NCBI GenBank assembly: GCA_947095585.1
Contig: OX352762.1
Location: 119,132,930-119,196,929, forward strand
DNA length: 64,000 nt
DNA from: Nephrocerus scutellatus
Lineage: Eukaryota > Arthropoda > Insecta > Diptera > Pipunculidae
Direction: 5' to 3'
Position numbers and translations under genes: made by a program. Under the pieces are notes generated by a model. It did not search any database, was not told where the DNA came from, and saw nothing but the letters and a program-made list of their open reading frames with translations. Shown in pieces: positions 12,386 to 23,517 of this stretch; position 1 is the first letter of the stretch; the number at the start of each line of letters is the position of its first letter.

Positions 12386-14080
12386 GATTTTGTACAAGTA
12401 AAGCATTTTCGTAATTATTATAAAGTGCGTCATGCCTCGAGTGTATACTTAATATGCCATATAGTCGGCGTGCCAACTTTTGTCAACTTTTATTTAATGT
12501 TCAACATGCAGACTATATGTAGGTATTCTAGATATGCATACGAGAACGAGTATTCAGAAACTTGGAGTCTTCGCTGTTCATTGGATTAATTGCAAAAGTT
12601 TTTTGCTCTTATTCGTGTCGCTATTCTAATGCGAACTTTGCGAACATGCCCAGCACTCGCAAGGGGAATTACGTACGTACAAATGAACCTCAGAATAACT
12701 AAATTTAAATTAAGACAAGATGAAATGCAAAAACTCTTTTCCACGGTCAATGTCGAGAGATTAATTAATTTCTCACGATGATGTAATATGCTGCAGATGA
12801 GATGAGTTTATGTATAGACGAGAAAGACGGGCAGTTTCACTTTCAGAAGGTAATCGTCAAAGGATGGTGTGTTAGTGTATTCTAAGGAAAAAAGTGTTTG
12901 CCCCTAACTTGATGTTAGTGTGCGTGTTGCATGGATATTCATGAGAAAATTGCTGTCGGAGTCATTTCATGCATCTTAACCCTCTCTATATAGTCTAAAC
13001 AATGCTCCGACAATTGCATGCATAATTTCATTGCATTAAGTGAGTTTCTTTCATTGTGTTGGCGGTTTCCGCTTTCCGCAATAACAATAAGACCATCCGT
13101 ACTTACAGCTAAATTGCCGCGAACCACACTGAAATTTCAATTCCAACATTTCGGTCAAGGACTAAACACATCAAGTTGTCACCTAATATTATGCATATAT
13201 TGGTTGTTAAATATCAAGAGAAATCATGACTTAAAAATCAAGAGCAATACGAAAAATGAACAAGTCGAACAATGAGCAACAAAACAAAACCAGAAATAGA
13301 AAAATATTCCTAATGAATTGCAGTATAGAACAAGCAGTACAGAGTTGAATACTAGTTGTGAATTTACTGGACTGATATCGGCTTGCTAATAAATAAGCCA
13401 GCCAGTCAGCAACAGCAGCAGAGTGCAACAACGGAATTGTATGAGGCACGATCCGGTGTGCACCACTTGACGGCTTCAAATCATAATCCATGGTACATTA
13501 CTAATTGATTTCTAAGGATGTTTCTATTAGACCACTCGAGCGAGTGTTGTGAATGAATGAATAATTACGAGGATCAACCCCAATCAACTGGTGTGGAAAG
13601 TCTGCTATGCTTTCTGAAGCATTCGTACTTCATTGTAATGTATAATACAAAGAGGAAGCCCCAGAGCTTGAAACTCATTCGAGCTGACTACAAAATAATA
13701 AAATTTTGTTTGCATAGCTGCACCCACGACAACTCTCGAGGTCGAGGTCGAGGTCGTGGTGTTCAGTGGTTTTGCTAATTTCTTTAATTTAATTGCTAAC
13801 CCAACTCACTCCTACATTTGGTCGATTGGATTTTTTTCATCTTATTTTCATATCAGAACATGCCAATATAAATCGAAGCAGTTTAATGCACTTGCAAGTG
13901 TTTTAAATATATGAATAATTGTTTGCCAGTATCTACACAAATAAAATCACTTTAATGATTCCACTAGAATTTTCAACGCATCAAGAGAATTCCTTATTTT
14001 CATCGTGTGGTATAAACCTCGGCTCGGTATTTTCGCGTGGGACGTCGTGAAAAAATTCTCTTCCGTTTGCAAGCGATCGC
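12386..14080. other. non-coding DNA, short GGTCGA repeat
   Basis: No exon or transposon identified. A short hexamer run (GAGGTC/GGTCGA, four to five units) lies at about 13736-13760. Frames of 60-86 codons are scattered on both strands without motifs. Confidence 0.35.
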
Positions 14081-14089
14081 ATTTAGCCA

Positions 14090-14290
14090 CTAAGAATGCG
14101 TAGTAGTTGGTGAAAAGGCTTCACAATTTCCTAAAGTCCGGAATGGATCAATCCTTGGCACTCTTCTCGTTATAAGTGAACAAACTACCTAAAGTAATTA
14201 GGCATTTTTCAGTTCACATGTATGTGGACGATGTTAAATTTTTCATGAGTTGTCCTATGAATGCGAATGATGACACCATTCATCTAATAA
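14090..14290 (+). mobile_element. non-LTR reverse transcriptase scrap
   Basis: About 200 bases read as part of a reverse transcriptase palm. GSILGTLL near 14150 corresponds to the PQGS.LGPLLF motif, and HMYVDDVKFFMSC near 14220 to the catalytic YADD box (here YVDD). The frame breaks between the two. It is too short for a family call; the I/R1/LOA/jockey group is most likely. Confidence 0.55.
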
Positions 14291-14299
14291 ACGAATATT

Positions 14300-14475
14300 C
14301 ATCATCATATTTGGCTCTACAACCGGTGTCCAGTCCTAGCCTCCCGCAGAAAATCTCTCCAACCGTCCCGATTTCGAGCCGATGTCATCCAGTTTGGCAT
14401 CCATAAACTCTGGGCGTCCTGGTCTATGCCATTCTTTCAGCGTAGGCTTGGCCGCCCTCGCTGTCGTGTTCCATA
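14300..14475 (-). mobile_element. RTE-C 3'-terminal fragment
   Basis: Reverse complement of the RTE-C 3' end. It runs from catcatcatatttggctcta at 14305, through the lowly variable lines seen at 6180-6250 and 42120-42250, to about 14470. Only the last roughly 170 bases of the element are present, so it is strongly 5'-truncated. Confidence 0.75.
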
Positions 14476-14574
14476 ATTTGTGAAAGACCAATTATTCTAT
14501 CTCCAGTCGGCATAATGTCTGATGAACCAAGTTTAAACAGAATATCAATAATTTTATCGTAATTACATTTCAAG

Positions 14575-14945
14575 TTGTTACCGTTTATGTAAATGGGGAT
14601 AGGGGTTTGTTGTTAATTCCTAAATTTAATGTATTTATATCTTCAAGTTTTTCGTATTTTGCATCTATACAATTCATATATCTTCGGAAGCCAAACAATT
14701 CACCACCACTTCCTCTTCCATAAGTGTGATGCTTAACTGCGTGAACCCATTTCAGTTCATAGCTTGCGAATAAACTTATAAATCTATTTTCTTCTCCTTC
14801 CAAAACATGTGTTTCAAATAACAAAATTATATCGAACTGCTTAATGTAATTAAAAAATTCTGTAAAAATTTGTTTATTTTTTAAGCCTGCAATATTATAA
14901 CTAAGTATTTGAAAGTCTAATTCTATATTCATATTACTCCGGCAG
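14575..14945 (-). mobile_element. non-LTR endonuclease N-terminal fragment
   Basis: On the minus strand this encodes the start of an APE-type endonuclease: FQILSYNIAGLKNKQIFTEF (residues 7-26 from the Met at 14932), then FDIILLFETHV, which holds the conserved Glu of the family's ETH/ETW motif, then FGFRRYMN. About 115 residues are open before a stop. The downstream endonuclease and the reverse transcriptase are missing. The spacing suggests an I/CR1/jockey-type element, not RTE. It could belong with the nearby fragment at 15.1-16.5 kb only if rearranged, because the orientation differs. Confidence 0.6.
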
Positions 14946-15109
14946 ACAGGGACAGATTTTTTTCTGGCGCGTGTGAACCCTTCCTTAGGTTTTTAACCGA
15001 GGTGTGAGCAGCGGCTGTTTTTTGCAATTGGTGTATTGAACTGCTTCTAACTGCACCTGACATTGAGGTTGACATTTGATCTGCGTTTGACTGATCGTTC
15101 AGTTACTTA

Positions 15110-16500
15110 CATTACTTTGAAAAGTGGGGGTGTCGTCTGCTAAAAGATCTGTCTGCGGAGGAACCCTGCAAAGTGGAGTCCTGTCCACCCTTCTATGGAA
15201 CCTAACGATGAATGAGCTGCTGTTTTGCCTATGAGGTGAGTGCTGCAGAGTAACCGCTTATGCGGATGACGTTGCTATTGCCGTTTCAGGAAAATACCCG
15301 AATACCTTAAATGAACTCTTGCCAAATGCTCACAACAAGGTAATCTGCTGGGCAGATGGCCATGGCTTAGAGGTAAATCCTCACAAAAACTGAGATTGTC
15401 CTATTCACCAGGAAATATAAAATTCCACATATTAACCCTCCTTCTATAAAAGGTAAAGTCTCAACATGCTCTGATAAAGCCAAGTACTTGAGTCTTATTC
15501 TGGACAGGAAGATACAAGAAAAAGTTCGTAAAGCCAGGGTAACACTCTTCTCCTGCAAAAAAGCCATTGGTAGCAGATCGCTCTACAACCCGATTTAACA
15601 CATTGGCTATATACAGCGGTGGTAAGACTTACTCTTCTATACGGTGTGATTGTACGGTGGACTGCCTTAGATAAAAAAATGAATCTTGACAAATTGAGCG
15701 GAGCATTCCGTACAACTCCCTCCGCCGCACTGAACATTCTGTTCAACTTTACATCACTCGACATTTTTAGCAGGCAAGTAGCGGCTAGCTCGGCTATGCG
15801 CCTCAATGATATCTCCCAGTTGACTCGAAAAGAAATTGGTCCCATCCTGAATTTAGTCAGGCTCCCAGATAACAGAGACTACACCAGTCCGCAGCTCCAT
15901 TTCAACAAAACTTCCAGGTCACCTTCCCCTCCAGGTCATTCTGGGAAGGAGACGCTTGCCTGGAAAATTAAACATAAACATACACATTTACACAGACGGG
16001 TCAAAAACTGATGACGGAGGTGTTTTCTCAAAAAAGCTAAATCTTAGCCTCTCTTTCCGTCTTCCTAGCCTCTATAGTGTTTTCCAGGCTGAAATTATGG
16101 CGATCAGTGAAGCCTTATCTGACGAGATAGACAAGCTGCACTCTAATCCCTGGAATCAGTCTCCACAAATTCAATTCTAGCCCTTAACTGTATCTCTCGT
16201 GGAGATGGCAAGCATGCAAGCAAGGAACTGCACTACCCTGAATAATGTTCCATAGGCATACCAATCGCTACATGCAAATTCTTGTTAAAGCGGGATGCTA
16301 ATGAAAAAACTAATCGTAGTTGGTCAAACGGTACAATTTACATAGCGACAAAGCAGATCTGGCTCAAGTTGGATCAAAAACTCCAACTGTTTTAATCTCT
16401 CAAAAAGATCGCACATTGGTGCTATTGGTCCAACCCTATTACTTTTTACCTCAAAACCTACGATAGAATCGGAAACGTTCTACGTACTTTTGGCATGCAT
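15110..16500 (+). mobile_element. I/LOA-like non-LTR retrotransposon, RT and RNase H remnant
   Basis: In order: SGVLSTLLWNLTMNELLF near 15175, VTAYADDVAIAVSGK near 15255, GLEVNPHKTEIVLFTRKYK near 15365, the thumb region with AFRTTPSAALNIL near 15705 and a helical segment to 15850. An RNase H start follows, INIHIYTDGSKTDDGGVF near 15975 (catalytic Asp in TDGS), then VFQAEIMAISEAL near 16080 (the RNase H Glu). A post-RNase H tail (KQIWLKLDQK near 16350) decays by about 16500. Frames change repeatedly and stops are present. An RNase H after the reverse transcriptase points to the I/R1/LOA/jockey group. Confidence 0.75.
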
Positions 16501-16754
16501 GGAATCATAGATATCGTCATTGTAGAGATTTCAGAATTGTCCTTCCTCTCATACGGGGCAAACAATTTTCCGTGAAATATTCCTCTTGAAAGCGGCGAGG
16601 AGCTCGGAGTGCGTTTTTTTTCACTCCTTTCTCACATACACGGCAAGCAATAATCGTTAGACTTCCCTCATGATCGCGGCTTATACATCATATTGCTTAT
16701 TGCTAAGAACTCAAGAGTGCCAGATACTAATACGACATTTGTCATTTGTCTCCA

Positions 16755-16890
16755 CATATACCAGCGTTAGGAAATTAAAAGGAAAGGAGGATATGTCCTT
16801 AAACATGTGTCAGCAGAATCAATTTATTCCTCATAATTAATGTGCAGCTAAAGAAGTAATCTCTGTATTGGTCGGTACGTCTGAAGATCA
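16755..16890 (-). mobile_element. CR1-like 3' fragment (degenerate)
   Basis: Reverse-strand relative of the CR1-like 3' region. Phrases CGTTAGGAAATTA, AAACATGTGTC and GCTAAAGAAGTAATCTCTG line up with 21685-21830, with substitutions and small gaps. Only about 130 bases survive. Confidence 0.6.
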
Positions 16891-17386
16891 AACTGGAGGT
16901 ACAAAATCTCTGCATATAATCAAGAATCCAATAGAGTATTTGACCAAGACGAACATCTTATACTAGTGCAATACAAATTTAAAGTAGTGGTACATTTCTT
17001 GCAAAGCCTACAAAACTTGGGCTTCAGAACATACAGTATACAAAAATGGTTGCTGTTAATGCATTGTTTCAAGGACTTAAACAATTGTTTTTTCCCCCAT
17101 TTTGTGTGGGAGAGCTTTCATGAAATGAACGCATCAAACCCATTTTCACCTAATTAAAAAATACTTTAACACACAAATGAATGAGTGAAGCCATTTAAAG
17201 GCGAAAGCTTTGCTATGCGCTTCAATAATCCTCTGACAAATACTGTGTGACATGAATGTAGCCAGTCAAAGGATGCGTCATACGCTTCAATTAATGTGTG
17301 CCGTATACCGCCGCATATATGCTATACCGCAACTCTTATAACATTTATTAATTTTTCCATTTTCTTTTTCCTTTGTGTCTTTGCAG

Positions 17387-17895
17387 GACTAACGCCGTAC
17401 ATTAGCAAGGATAACAAAAATCAAAATGATGATCTAAATCGGAATATAAATCAAAATTTAATTATGTCGCCTTTATCCGCATTGTCCCCGTTCTCTTCTA
17501 CGTCTGGATTCCCGCCATCATCGTCATCGGTATCTTCGTTGTCTTCATCACATTATCAGCGTGCGAGTGGGAGCAGTATAAGCAGTTTCGATTCAAGTAA
17601 TATTCTGATGCCACAAAATGGTCGACAATTAGCCAAGGACACAATAAAAAATATGAATAGCGGGGGACGAAACGATGGCGGTAGGCTATATGAAAATCTC
17701 ATAATTGACACAAATACAGAAGATCCCATTAACAAAGAAATAGCTGGCTTCGGCGGCATTGGCGAAGTTGAAGGTGAAGGTGGACTTTTTTTGGCTCCAA
17801 TGTATTTTGGGACACAAAATTCCACAATTGTGACAACACAAATTGGTGCCGTGGCGCATGTACCATGCACAATACATCATATTGGCGATGGTGTG
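17387..17895 (+). CDS. dpr13: Dpr-family Ig protein, exon A (N-terminal extension and start of Ig1)
   Basis: Coding exon bounded by a strong acceptor (pyrimidine tract, then TTGCAG at 17381-17386) and a GTAAGT donor at 17896. It enters with two bases of a split codon and leaves in phase 0, giving 169 full codons. It starts with a polar, Asn- and Ser-rich stretch (SPLSALSPFSSTSG, SSSSVSSLSSSH), then reaches MYFGTQNSTIVTTQIG and AHVPCTIHHIGDGV. The latter is the A-B part of a V-type Ig domain, with its first disulphide Cys in HVPC and an NST glycosylation site. Dpr proteins are neuronal surface receptors that bind DIP Ig proteins in synaptic partner choice (established for the family). The dpr13 assignment is from memory of the fly protein; another Dpr paralogue remains possible. 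Confidence 0.82.
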
Positions 17896-18039
17896 GTAAG
17901 TACCAAATATGATTTCACAGGATGGTTTGTATGCGAGTGTGTGGGTGTGTTGGTCCAAATATGGCATGTCATTTTGGTAACCTTTTTTATTGACAAGTTG
18001 ACGACAAAAGTATTTTACCGGTGGTGACAGAAAAGAAAC

Positions 18040-18560
18040 TTCCCCGGAACAAGGAGTCGTTTGATTAACTATCGTCCTGATATTTAATTCAGCTTTTTTA
18101 TAACGTTTTCCTACGACGACCGAATATTCTGGCAGTTGGTTAAGTGAATTCCAAATGTTTCATGGTATTTTTTGTGAAAGAATTTTCTTCGCGCCGAAGG
18201 GTGCCATCAAGCAACTGCCATTTTCTTCGTCTGATTGTAGTGTAAATAGGTTCCTTTTATATTATCGAACGAAACTGTTCCTTCGATATGCCTTTAAGAC
18301 AGGTCATCAAGAATAACACATAGGAATCTATAGCAGCCTATGAATGTCAATGTTGGTGATCTTCCAAGTACTTGACCCATACAGTTGGGCTGACTCAACG
18401 TAAGAACTGAAAAGTCCTACCTAGGGTATAGTGCTTTTCACATTGGTCTTTAAATTTTGGACAGCAATTCGAACATCAAAATCATGCCTTCCACATCAAG
18501 CTTGGTGCGCTACACCCAGCTTGGTTCCAATTCTAGGTTCTGCACCAAAACATTCAGGTC
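18040..18560 (-). mobile_element. highly decayed RTE-like thumb fragment
   Basis: On the minus strand the stretch at about 18470-18340 reads VESAQLYGSSTWKIT after frame correction, resembling the V.S.LLYG.ETW.IT thumb of the RTE families in this window. Flanking sequence is too diverged to align confidently. Confidence 0.4.
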
Positions 18561-18784
18561 CATTATTCCATTATGGACAAACCAAAATGATGGCGTCAGG
18601 ATAGTAGGGGGTCTTTAAGGTAATACTGTAATGTCCATTCTGTATCAATATTGTTAGTCGTTAGGGTAGCACGAATAACATACAAAAGCCTTGCCTTTGA
18701 ATTATGAAATATAAAATTATCTGAGACTACCCACATAGTAAAAAAAAATATTTTAGCACAACAGACTGGAACTAACTTGTTGCG

Positions 18785-19012
18785 ATCATTTGCCTTGTGC
18801 ATGTTTTATTTTTGCACATAAATTTAAGGGATATACAAATAAATGCAGTAACCGAAAGGCAAATGCTCATAATATTTTGTTACTCTCTGACGCTTGTCAG
18901 ATATTCGTAAGAGGTGGAGAGGTAAAAAAGATTTGTGCTTTATAAATAACTTCAAACTTCAAACTAAGTCGTTCAGCCCACTAACCACTGAGCGACGCGA
19001 CGGTGCCACACA
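18785..19012 (-). mobile_element. degenerate tRNA-derived SINE
   Basis: Matches the minus-strand SINE at 48.8-49.1 kb: TGCATGTTTTATTTTTGCAC at the left, GAGGTGGAGAGG in the middle, and on the right a reversed A-box region (CACTGAGCGACGCGACGGTG). Roughly a third of the body is replaced or deleted, and the B box is not recognisable. Confidence 0.5.
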
Positions 19013-20395
19013 CAAGAAATGGTAGGTGCCTTAAATACACCGGCAGTTTTGATGTTTTAGCCATTAACCATAATGTTTATCCTTTCTGCTTTATCTTTAA
19101 TTTAATTGACATAGGACACAAGATAATATTTTGTAATGAAACATAAAATTAACAAAAAAAAAAGGAACAGTCCATTATCCACGTTGTCAATGCAAAATCG
19201 AGTCCCTGTTTGTGTTCATTGGTAAAAACCTGCTGCTGTTCTTCCACATAAATAGAAACAGCCTATAAAGTAGCGACATTGATGTACGCTTCGAGCTCCG
19301 CACTGCGGGTACTCATCCATTAGAACTGCGCGTTGATTTCATAAAGGACTAAGGGCACTTCGGGGAGGCATGATTTATTAATCTGGCCTACAGAAGCGAA
19401 TAGTGCTGATGTGATTCGTAAATCTCAATCACTCTTACCAACGAGCGAGTGGCTGATGGTGTGCGCTGTTTTTTTTTATTTTGTCAATATCCAGCAGCAG
19501 CTTTTCGGCCCCGCCAACGTGCAATATAGTAAACTTTCAGTTTCCAAGCTGTCAACAGCCTGGGTCTTGGAATAAATTATGTGTTAAAATTTCATTAGCG
19601 GCCGGGGTAATGCTGATTTGAAAATGTCATGAGCGGTTGCGCGTCGTCGCAAATGATGTGCCTGTGGTGCTCTCAGTTGGTAATTTATAATACGTGGTCG
19701 TCGTCGTCGGCCATTATTAGAATATGTCACCATGACCGACTTAAAGCCTGTGGGCTATTTTAAAGTTAATTATGTGCAAAAACTAACGTCGAGATAACAA
19801 AAATACATACACAAACACAAACACTGCATCCACCTATCGAATGTTATAACATTCTATTATCGTCATTATACCAACGTTAATGTCGACTCGAAAAGTTAAT
19901 GATTCTGTCAACTTTGTAATTATTACGCATAAGCTCAAAATTTAAGTACATCGTGGCATATTAATGTAGTGCTCTCAACGAAATTATGCGTATGACACAA
20001 AGCACAAGAAATTAGGTAAATCAAGTATTTTTAACTTTGCTCATAGGTATCGGTAATGGTCCCTGTGATCGACGTTTTAGCAAGCGGAGAAGACACAGTT
20101 TTGAAATTGAAGTATAGCGCTATGTAATAAAATGACAGAACAACATGTAACGTTTCTTGACACATTATCCAGGCAAAGTTATGGAAAACCCCTTCAAATG
20201 AAACGAACTGAAGAATTATGAAGAGGTGCATAATATTAATAATTGCATAGATGAGTGTCTTCATTATGTTGATGAAGGATCATGCGTTCGAAATTAAAAG
20301 TAAAATCAAGTAAAACTTATTTGCTCTCATAAACGTCTGATTCTTATTAAAATTGGATAACAAGCTTTATTAAACAAGTTATTGAAACTTTTAAA
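19013..20395. other. intronic DNA, nothing recognised
   Basis: No exon, RNA or transposon was supported. Short AT-rich runs and a few frames under 80 codons are present. Confidence 0.4.
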
Positions 20396-20399
20396 TACA

Positions 20400-20522
20400 C
20401 AGTTAAATACGCCTCTGAGGTGGAAAACATCGGCTCGAAATCGGGATCGGTCACGAGATTTTTGCGGCTGGTCAGGAACAGTCGGTCCCCGGTTGTAGAC
20501 CCAAATTGAATGATGATGGTTG
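20400..20522 (+). mobile_element. RTE-C 3'-end fragment
   Basis: Last roughly 120 bases of RTE-C: cggctcgaaatcgggatcgg near 20430, gagatttttgcggctggtca near 20454, then ggttgtagacccaaattgaa followed by ATGATGATG. It is severely 5'-truncated. Confidence 0.7.
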
Positions 20523-20609
20523 AGGTATAATCGAAGATAACAGAGGACGTGTTTATTTGTCCTTAACCGAGGCATTAAAAAGAGGGACAGAAGGATTCTT
20601 GTTTACCAT

Positions 20610-20860
20610 ACATGCCGATGCACTTTACTACTTTTTGTGGCCAAGGAACTTTACCTTCACTGTACCTAGCAAATCGAAAGCGCTGTTAGTAAAGTAAAAG
20701 CTTACTGCCAAAGTCTGTCTTCCCACATCACTATGATCCACAGGAATTCAAAACACAAGCTCATATACATCTCCTCTTATCTCATCCTCTTCTTTAACGC
20801 CCAAGCATATAGAGCATAGGGTGCGAACCCCTTGAAGCGAGCGCGAATTATAAAAAAAAA
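20610..20860 (+). mobile_element. CR1-like 3'-end fragment with A-rich tail
   Basis: Contains CACATCACTATGATCCACAG near 20725 and CACAAGCTCATA near 20753, which align with 48235-48280 in the longer copy at 47-48 kb, then TTTAACGCCCAAGC and a 12-A run at about 20851-20862. This is the C-terminal tail and 3' UTR of the CR1-like family. Confidence 0.65.
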
Positions 20861-20862
20861 AA

Positions 20863-21195
20863 AGCAATCAGCTAAATTCTGAGAAGGCATTTTGATCCCA
20901 TGAAGGTAATTGTATTAATTTTCTTATTTTTTCCAAAAACTTTATCAGGAGCATATATGACATTTTAGTTTTGTTCTTACAGTTAAATTTTGATAGGCAT
21001 ATTTGAAATGTTCTTGCTACTATGGGAAAATACGAATTCAGTGTATTTTATGCGAAGCACACTAAAGAATTATAGCGATCTAGTGACCCTCCTCGGCTTC
21101 GCATGGGTAGCACTAATTAGCTATAGCCAGATTACTTCTGGTAGATGCATGGGAGCGGTCATGTGACGAAGTTTTAGCTGATACCTATAGCTCAA
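20863..21195. other. intronic DNA, nothing recognised
   Basis: AT-rich DNA between a CR1-like tail and the Helitron 3' repeats. The Helitron's 3' terminus on the minus strand should lie near 21190, but no convincing terminal hairpin and CTRR could be fixed by eye. Confidence 0.35.
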
Positions 21196-21616
21196 GAAAA
21201 AATAAACACATGAATTTAGAGCAAATGTAGTATGACGCTTGTCACGTGTCGCTTGTGGTGCGTGTGATGGGTTGAAATTTTTTTCGACTTTTTTGAGGTG
21301 TTTTTAACCACCTTCCACATGACCTAGAGAGTTGAATTTTTTTTATATTCCACGTATGACGCGTGAGTCGTTTCACGTGTGGACATGTGATGGATTGAAA
21401 TCGTGTCATTTTCTCGTTTTTTAGGTCTTTTTAACCACTTTTCGCACGACCTAGAGAGCTGAAATTTTGTGAGCGGCTCAATGTCAGGGGCCTATTTTAA
21501 TACCACGAGTAGCGTGTGGCGCGCGTGGAAAGAGAAAATTATTTAAAATAGCACCGATCTCAAAAACAGATGACGATTATTACCAAATAATAAACGACTG
21601 TGTGGCGTGTTTCGAT
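21196..21616 (-). mobile_element. Helitron 3' region with subterminal repeats
   Basis: Two to three diverged units of about 120-150 bases, each carrying the phrase CACGACCTAGAGAGCTGAAA and GC-rich CACGTGTGGCGCGTG-like stretches. The same repeats occur at 42.27-42.75 kb next to a Helitron helicase C-terminus, and at 53.6-53.9 kb. Orientation is minus, because the helicase tail (23518-23850) lies upstream on that strand. The block ends at GTTTCGAT (21609-21616), where a CR1-like element has inserted. Confidence 0.65.
21609..21616. repeat. 8-bp target-site duplication, left copy
   Basis: GTTTCGAT here and again at 23518-23525, immediately flanking the CR1-like insertion. The uninterrupted relative near 42758 has a single TCTCGATG at the corresponding point. 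Confidence 0.7.
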
Positions 21617-23517
21617 TTTTTTTTTAATATAATGTACACACGCTAAAGGGGTGTGCACCCTTATAATGCTTAGCACAGCGTGGGCGTTAGGAAATTAGGG
21701 AGAGGAAAGGATGAGATGTCTATGCACACGTGTCTTAAACGACTGCAGATCATATATATGCGGGAACACAGAATCAGGCAATTCATTCCACATAACTATC
21801 GTGCGGCTAAAGAAGGAATCTCTGAATTGGTTAGTACGTCCGAAGATAGGCTTAATGGTGGACCCATGAGCTCGAGTTGAGGCACGGGTATTACGGATGG
21901 GTTGGAGAATGGGCGGGATGCATCTGGATATTTCTTTTGAACACCGCTTGTGGAAAAAGCGATAAAACAGTGACAGGCAGGAAACATTCCTACGATGTTC
22001 AAGCGATTCGATTGTTCTCGCGATATGTTCATCACCAATAAGTTTTAACGCGCGGTTCTGAACTCTGTCTAGTAGATGCAATGTGGTCTTGGGAGCACCT
22101 GCCCAGACAATGCAGTTGTATTCAAGTTTAGGGCGAATATACGCCTTGTAAATAGTTGCCAGATCTGAAGGAGTAAAGTACATCTTGCACCGTTTTAGGA
22201 AACCTAAGCATCTCGCAGCATTTTTGGCGATGGCAAATATGTGGTCATTCCAACGAAGCTTGTTGTTGACACACATACCGAGAATTGAGAGTTTTTCAGT
22301 TTCTTTGATGCAAGATCCATTCATGGTTAAAGTTTGGGGGTTTAAATTACGCTTGGACGACAGAAGACAGCATTGGGTTTTAAAAGCGTTAAATTCAACT
22401 CTATTATGTAGGCCCCACCTTGTTATGCTGTCAAGGTCAGAATTTAACGTGCTTAACATACGTTGTTGTTCAAGTTCCACTTGTGCCGAAGAGGGGCGCG
22501 CAGAAAGCGAGAAGTCATATGAAAAGCTAAGAGTACTGTCGTCAGCAAAGGAATGGATTGGATTAGAGGTGGTGGATAGGAGATCATTAATGAAAATCAG
22601 AAAGAGTGTCGGAGATAAAACAGAGCCTTGAGGAACACCGGCGTTTATGCGGTGGACATTGGATTTGAATCCGTCCAATACGACCTGGATTGAACGGTCA
22701 GAAAGGTAGTTCATAGTCCAATCGAGCAGGGTGTTGTTAATTCCATAAGCAGTCATTTTCGACAAAAGAGCTTGATGCCAGACTCTATCAAATGCCTTGG
22801 AAATATCGAGTGCAACGACTTTACTTTCACCAAATTTGTGAATAGACTGGTTCCACTTTTCAGTGAGATAAGCCATCAGGTCACCTGTAGAGCGCTGCCT
22901 ACGAAAACCGTACTGCTGGTCACTAAGGATTTCACGTGATTCAAGGTATTGCATAAGCTTACGATTGATCAGGGTTTCCATAACCTTGGAGAGTATGGAT
23001 GTTAGCGCAATGGGTCGGTATGAGGAAAAGGATGACGTTTCGCCTTTTTTAGGAACAGGCTGGATATAGGCTGTTTTCCAATTCCTTGGGACGACTCCAG
23101 AAGAATAAGAAAAATGGAAAAGTCTGCGCAGTGGCAATGCCAACGTTGAAGAACACCTCTTCAAAACTAAAGCGGGAATGCCATCAGGCCCAGCAGATTT
23201 ATGAATGTTGAGATCATTTAATACTCTAGCCACTTGACGAGTACGAAAGTAAATCTGTCCCATAGAGGATTCAACTCTTTCAAGTACAGGCGGCGACAAC
23301 GCGCTATCTGGCAGCGTAGAGCTAGCTGCGAAATGTGAAGCAAGCAGATTGGCCTTGTCTATAGAGCTGACAGTTGGAACGTCATTGTGAATAAGCGTTG
23401 GAATTGAAGACGAGGCAGTATTTTTAATTCGTTTCACGAATGACCAAAAATTTTTACTTCCTTTGGGACATTGAAGTATTTTTTGCCTCAGTTTTTGGTC
23501 ATATTCGAATTTTGCGC
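21617..23517 (-). mobile_element. CR1-like non-LTR retrotransposon, 5'-truncated, RT frame open
   Basis: About 1.9 kb inserted into a Helitron, with a T-run (its A-tail on the minus strand) at the left and an 8-bp target duplication. The minus strand is open throughout and encodes most of a reverse transcriptase: KFEYDQKLRQKILQCPKGSK at the start, HKSAGPDGIPALVLKRC, YRPIALTSILSKVMETL, QYGFRRQRSTGD, VVALDISKAFDRVWH (catalytic Asp), GVPQGSVLSPTLFLIFIND, HSFADDSTLSF (catalytic Asp pair, FADD) and a C-terminus ending near TIVMWNELPDSVF. The endonuclease and ORF1 are missing because the copy is 5'-truncated. The uninterrupted frame suggests a recent insertion. The CR1-like label is by motif resemblance. 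Confidence 0.85.

Noticed and set aside
22185..22631. Plus-strand 148-codon frame
   Set aside because: It is antisense to the CR1-like reverse transcriptase, whose motifs are unambiguous on the minus strand.
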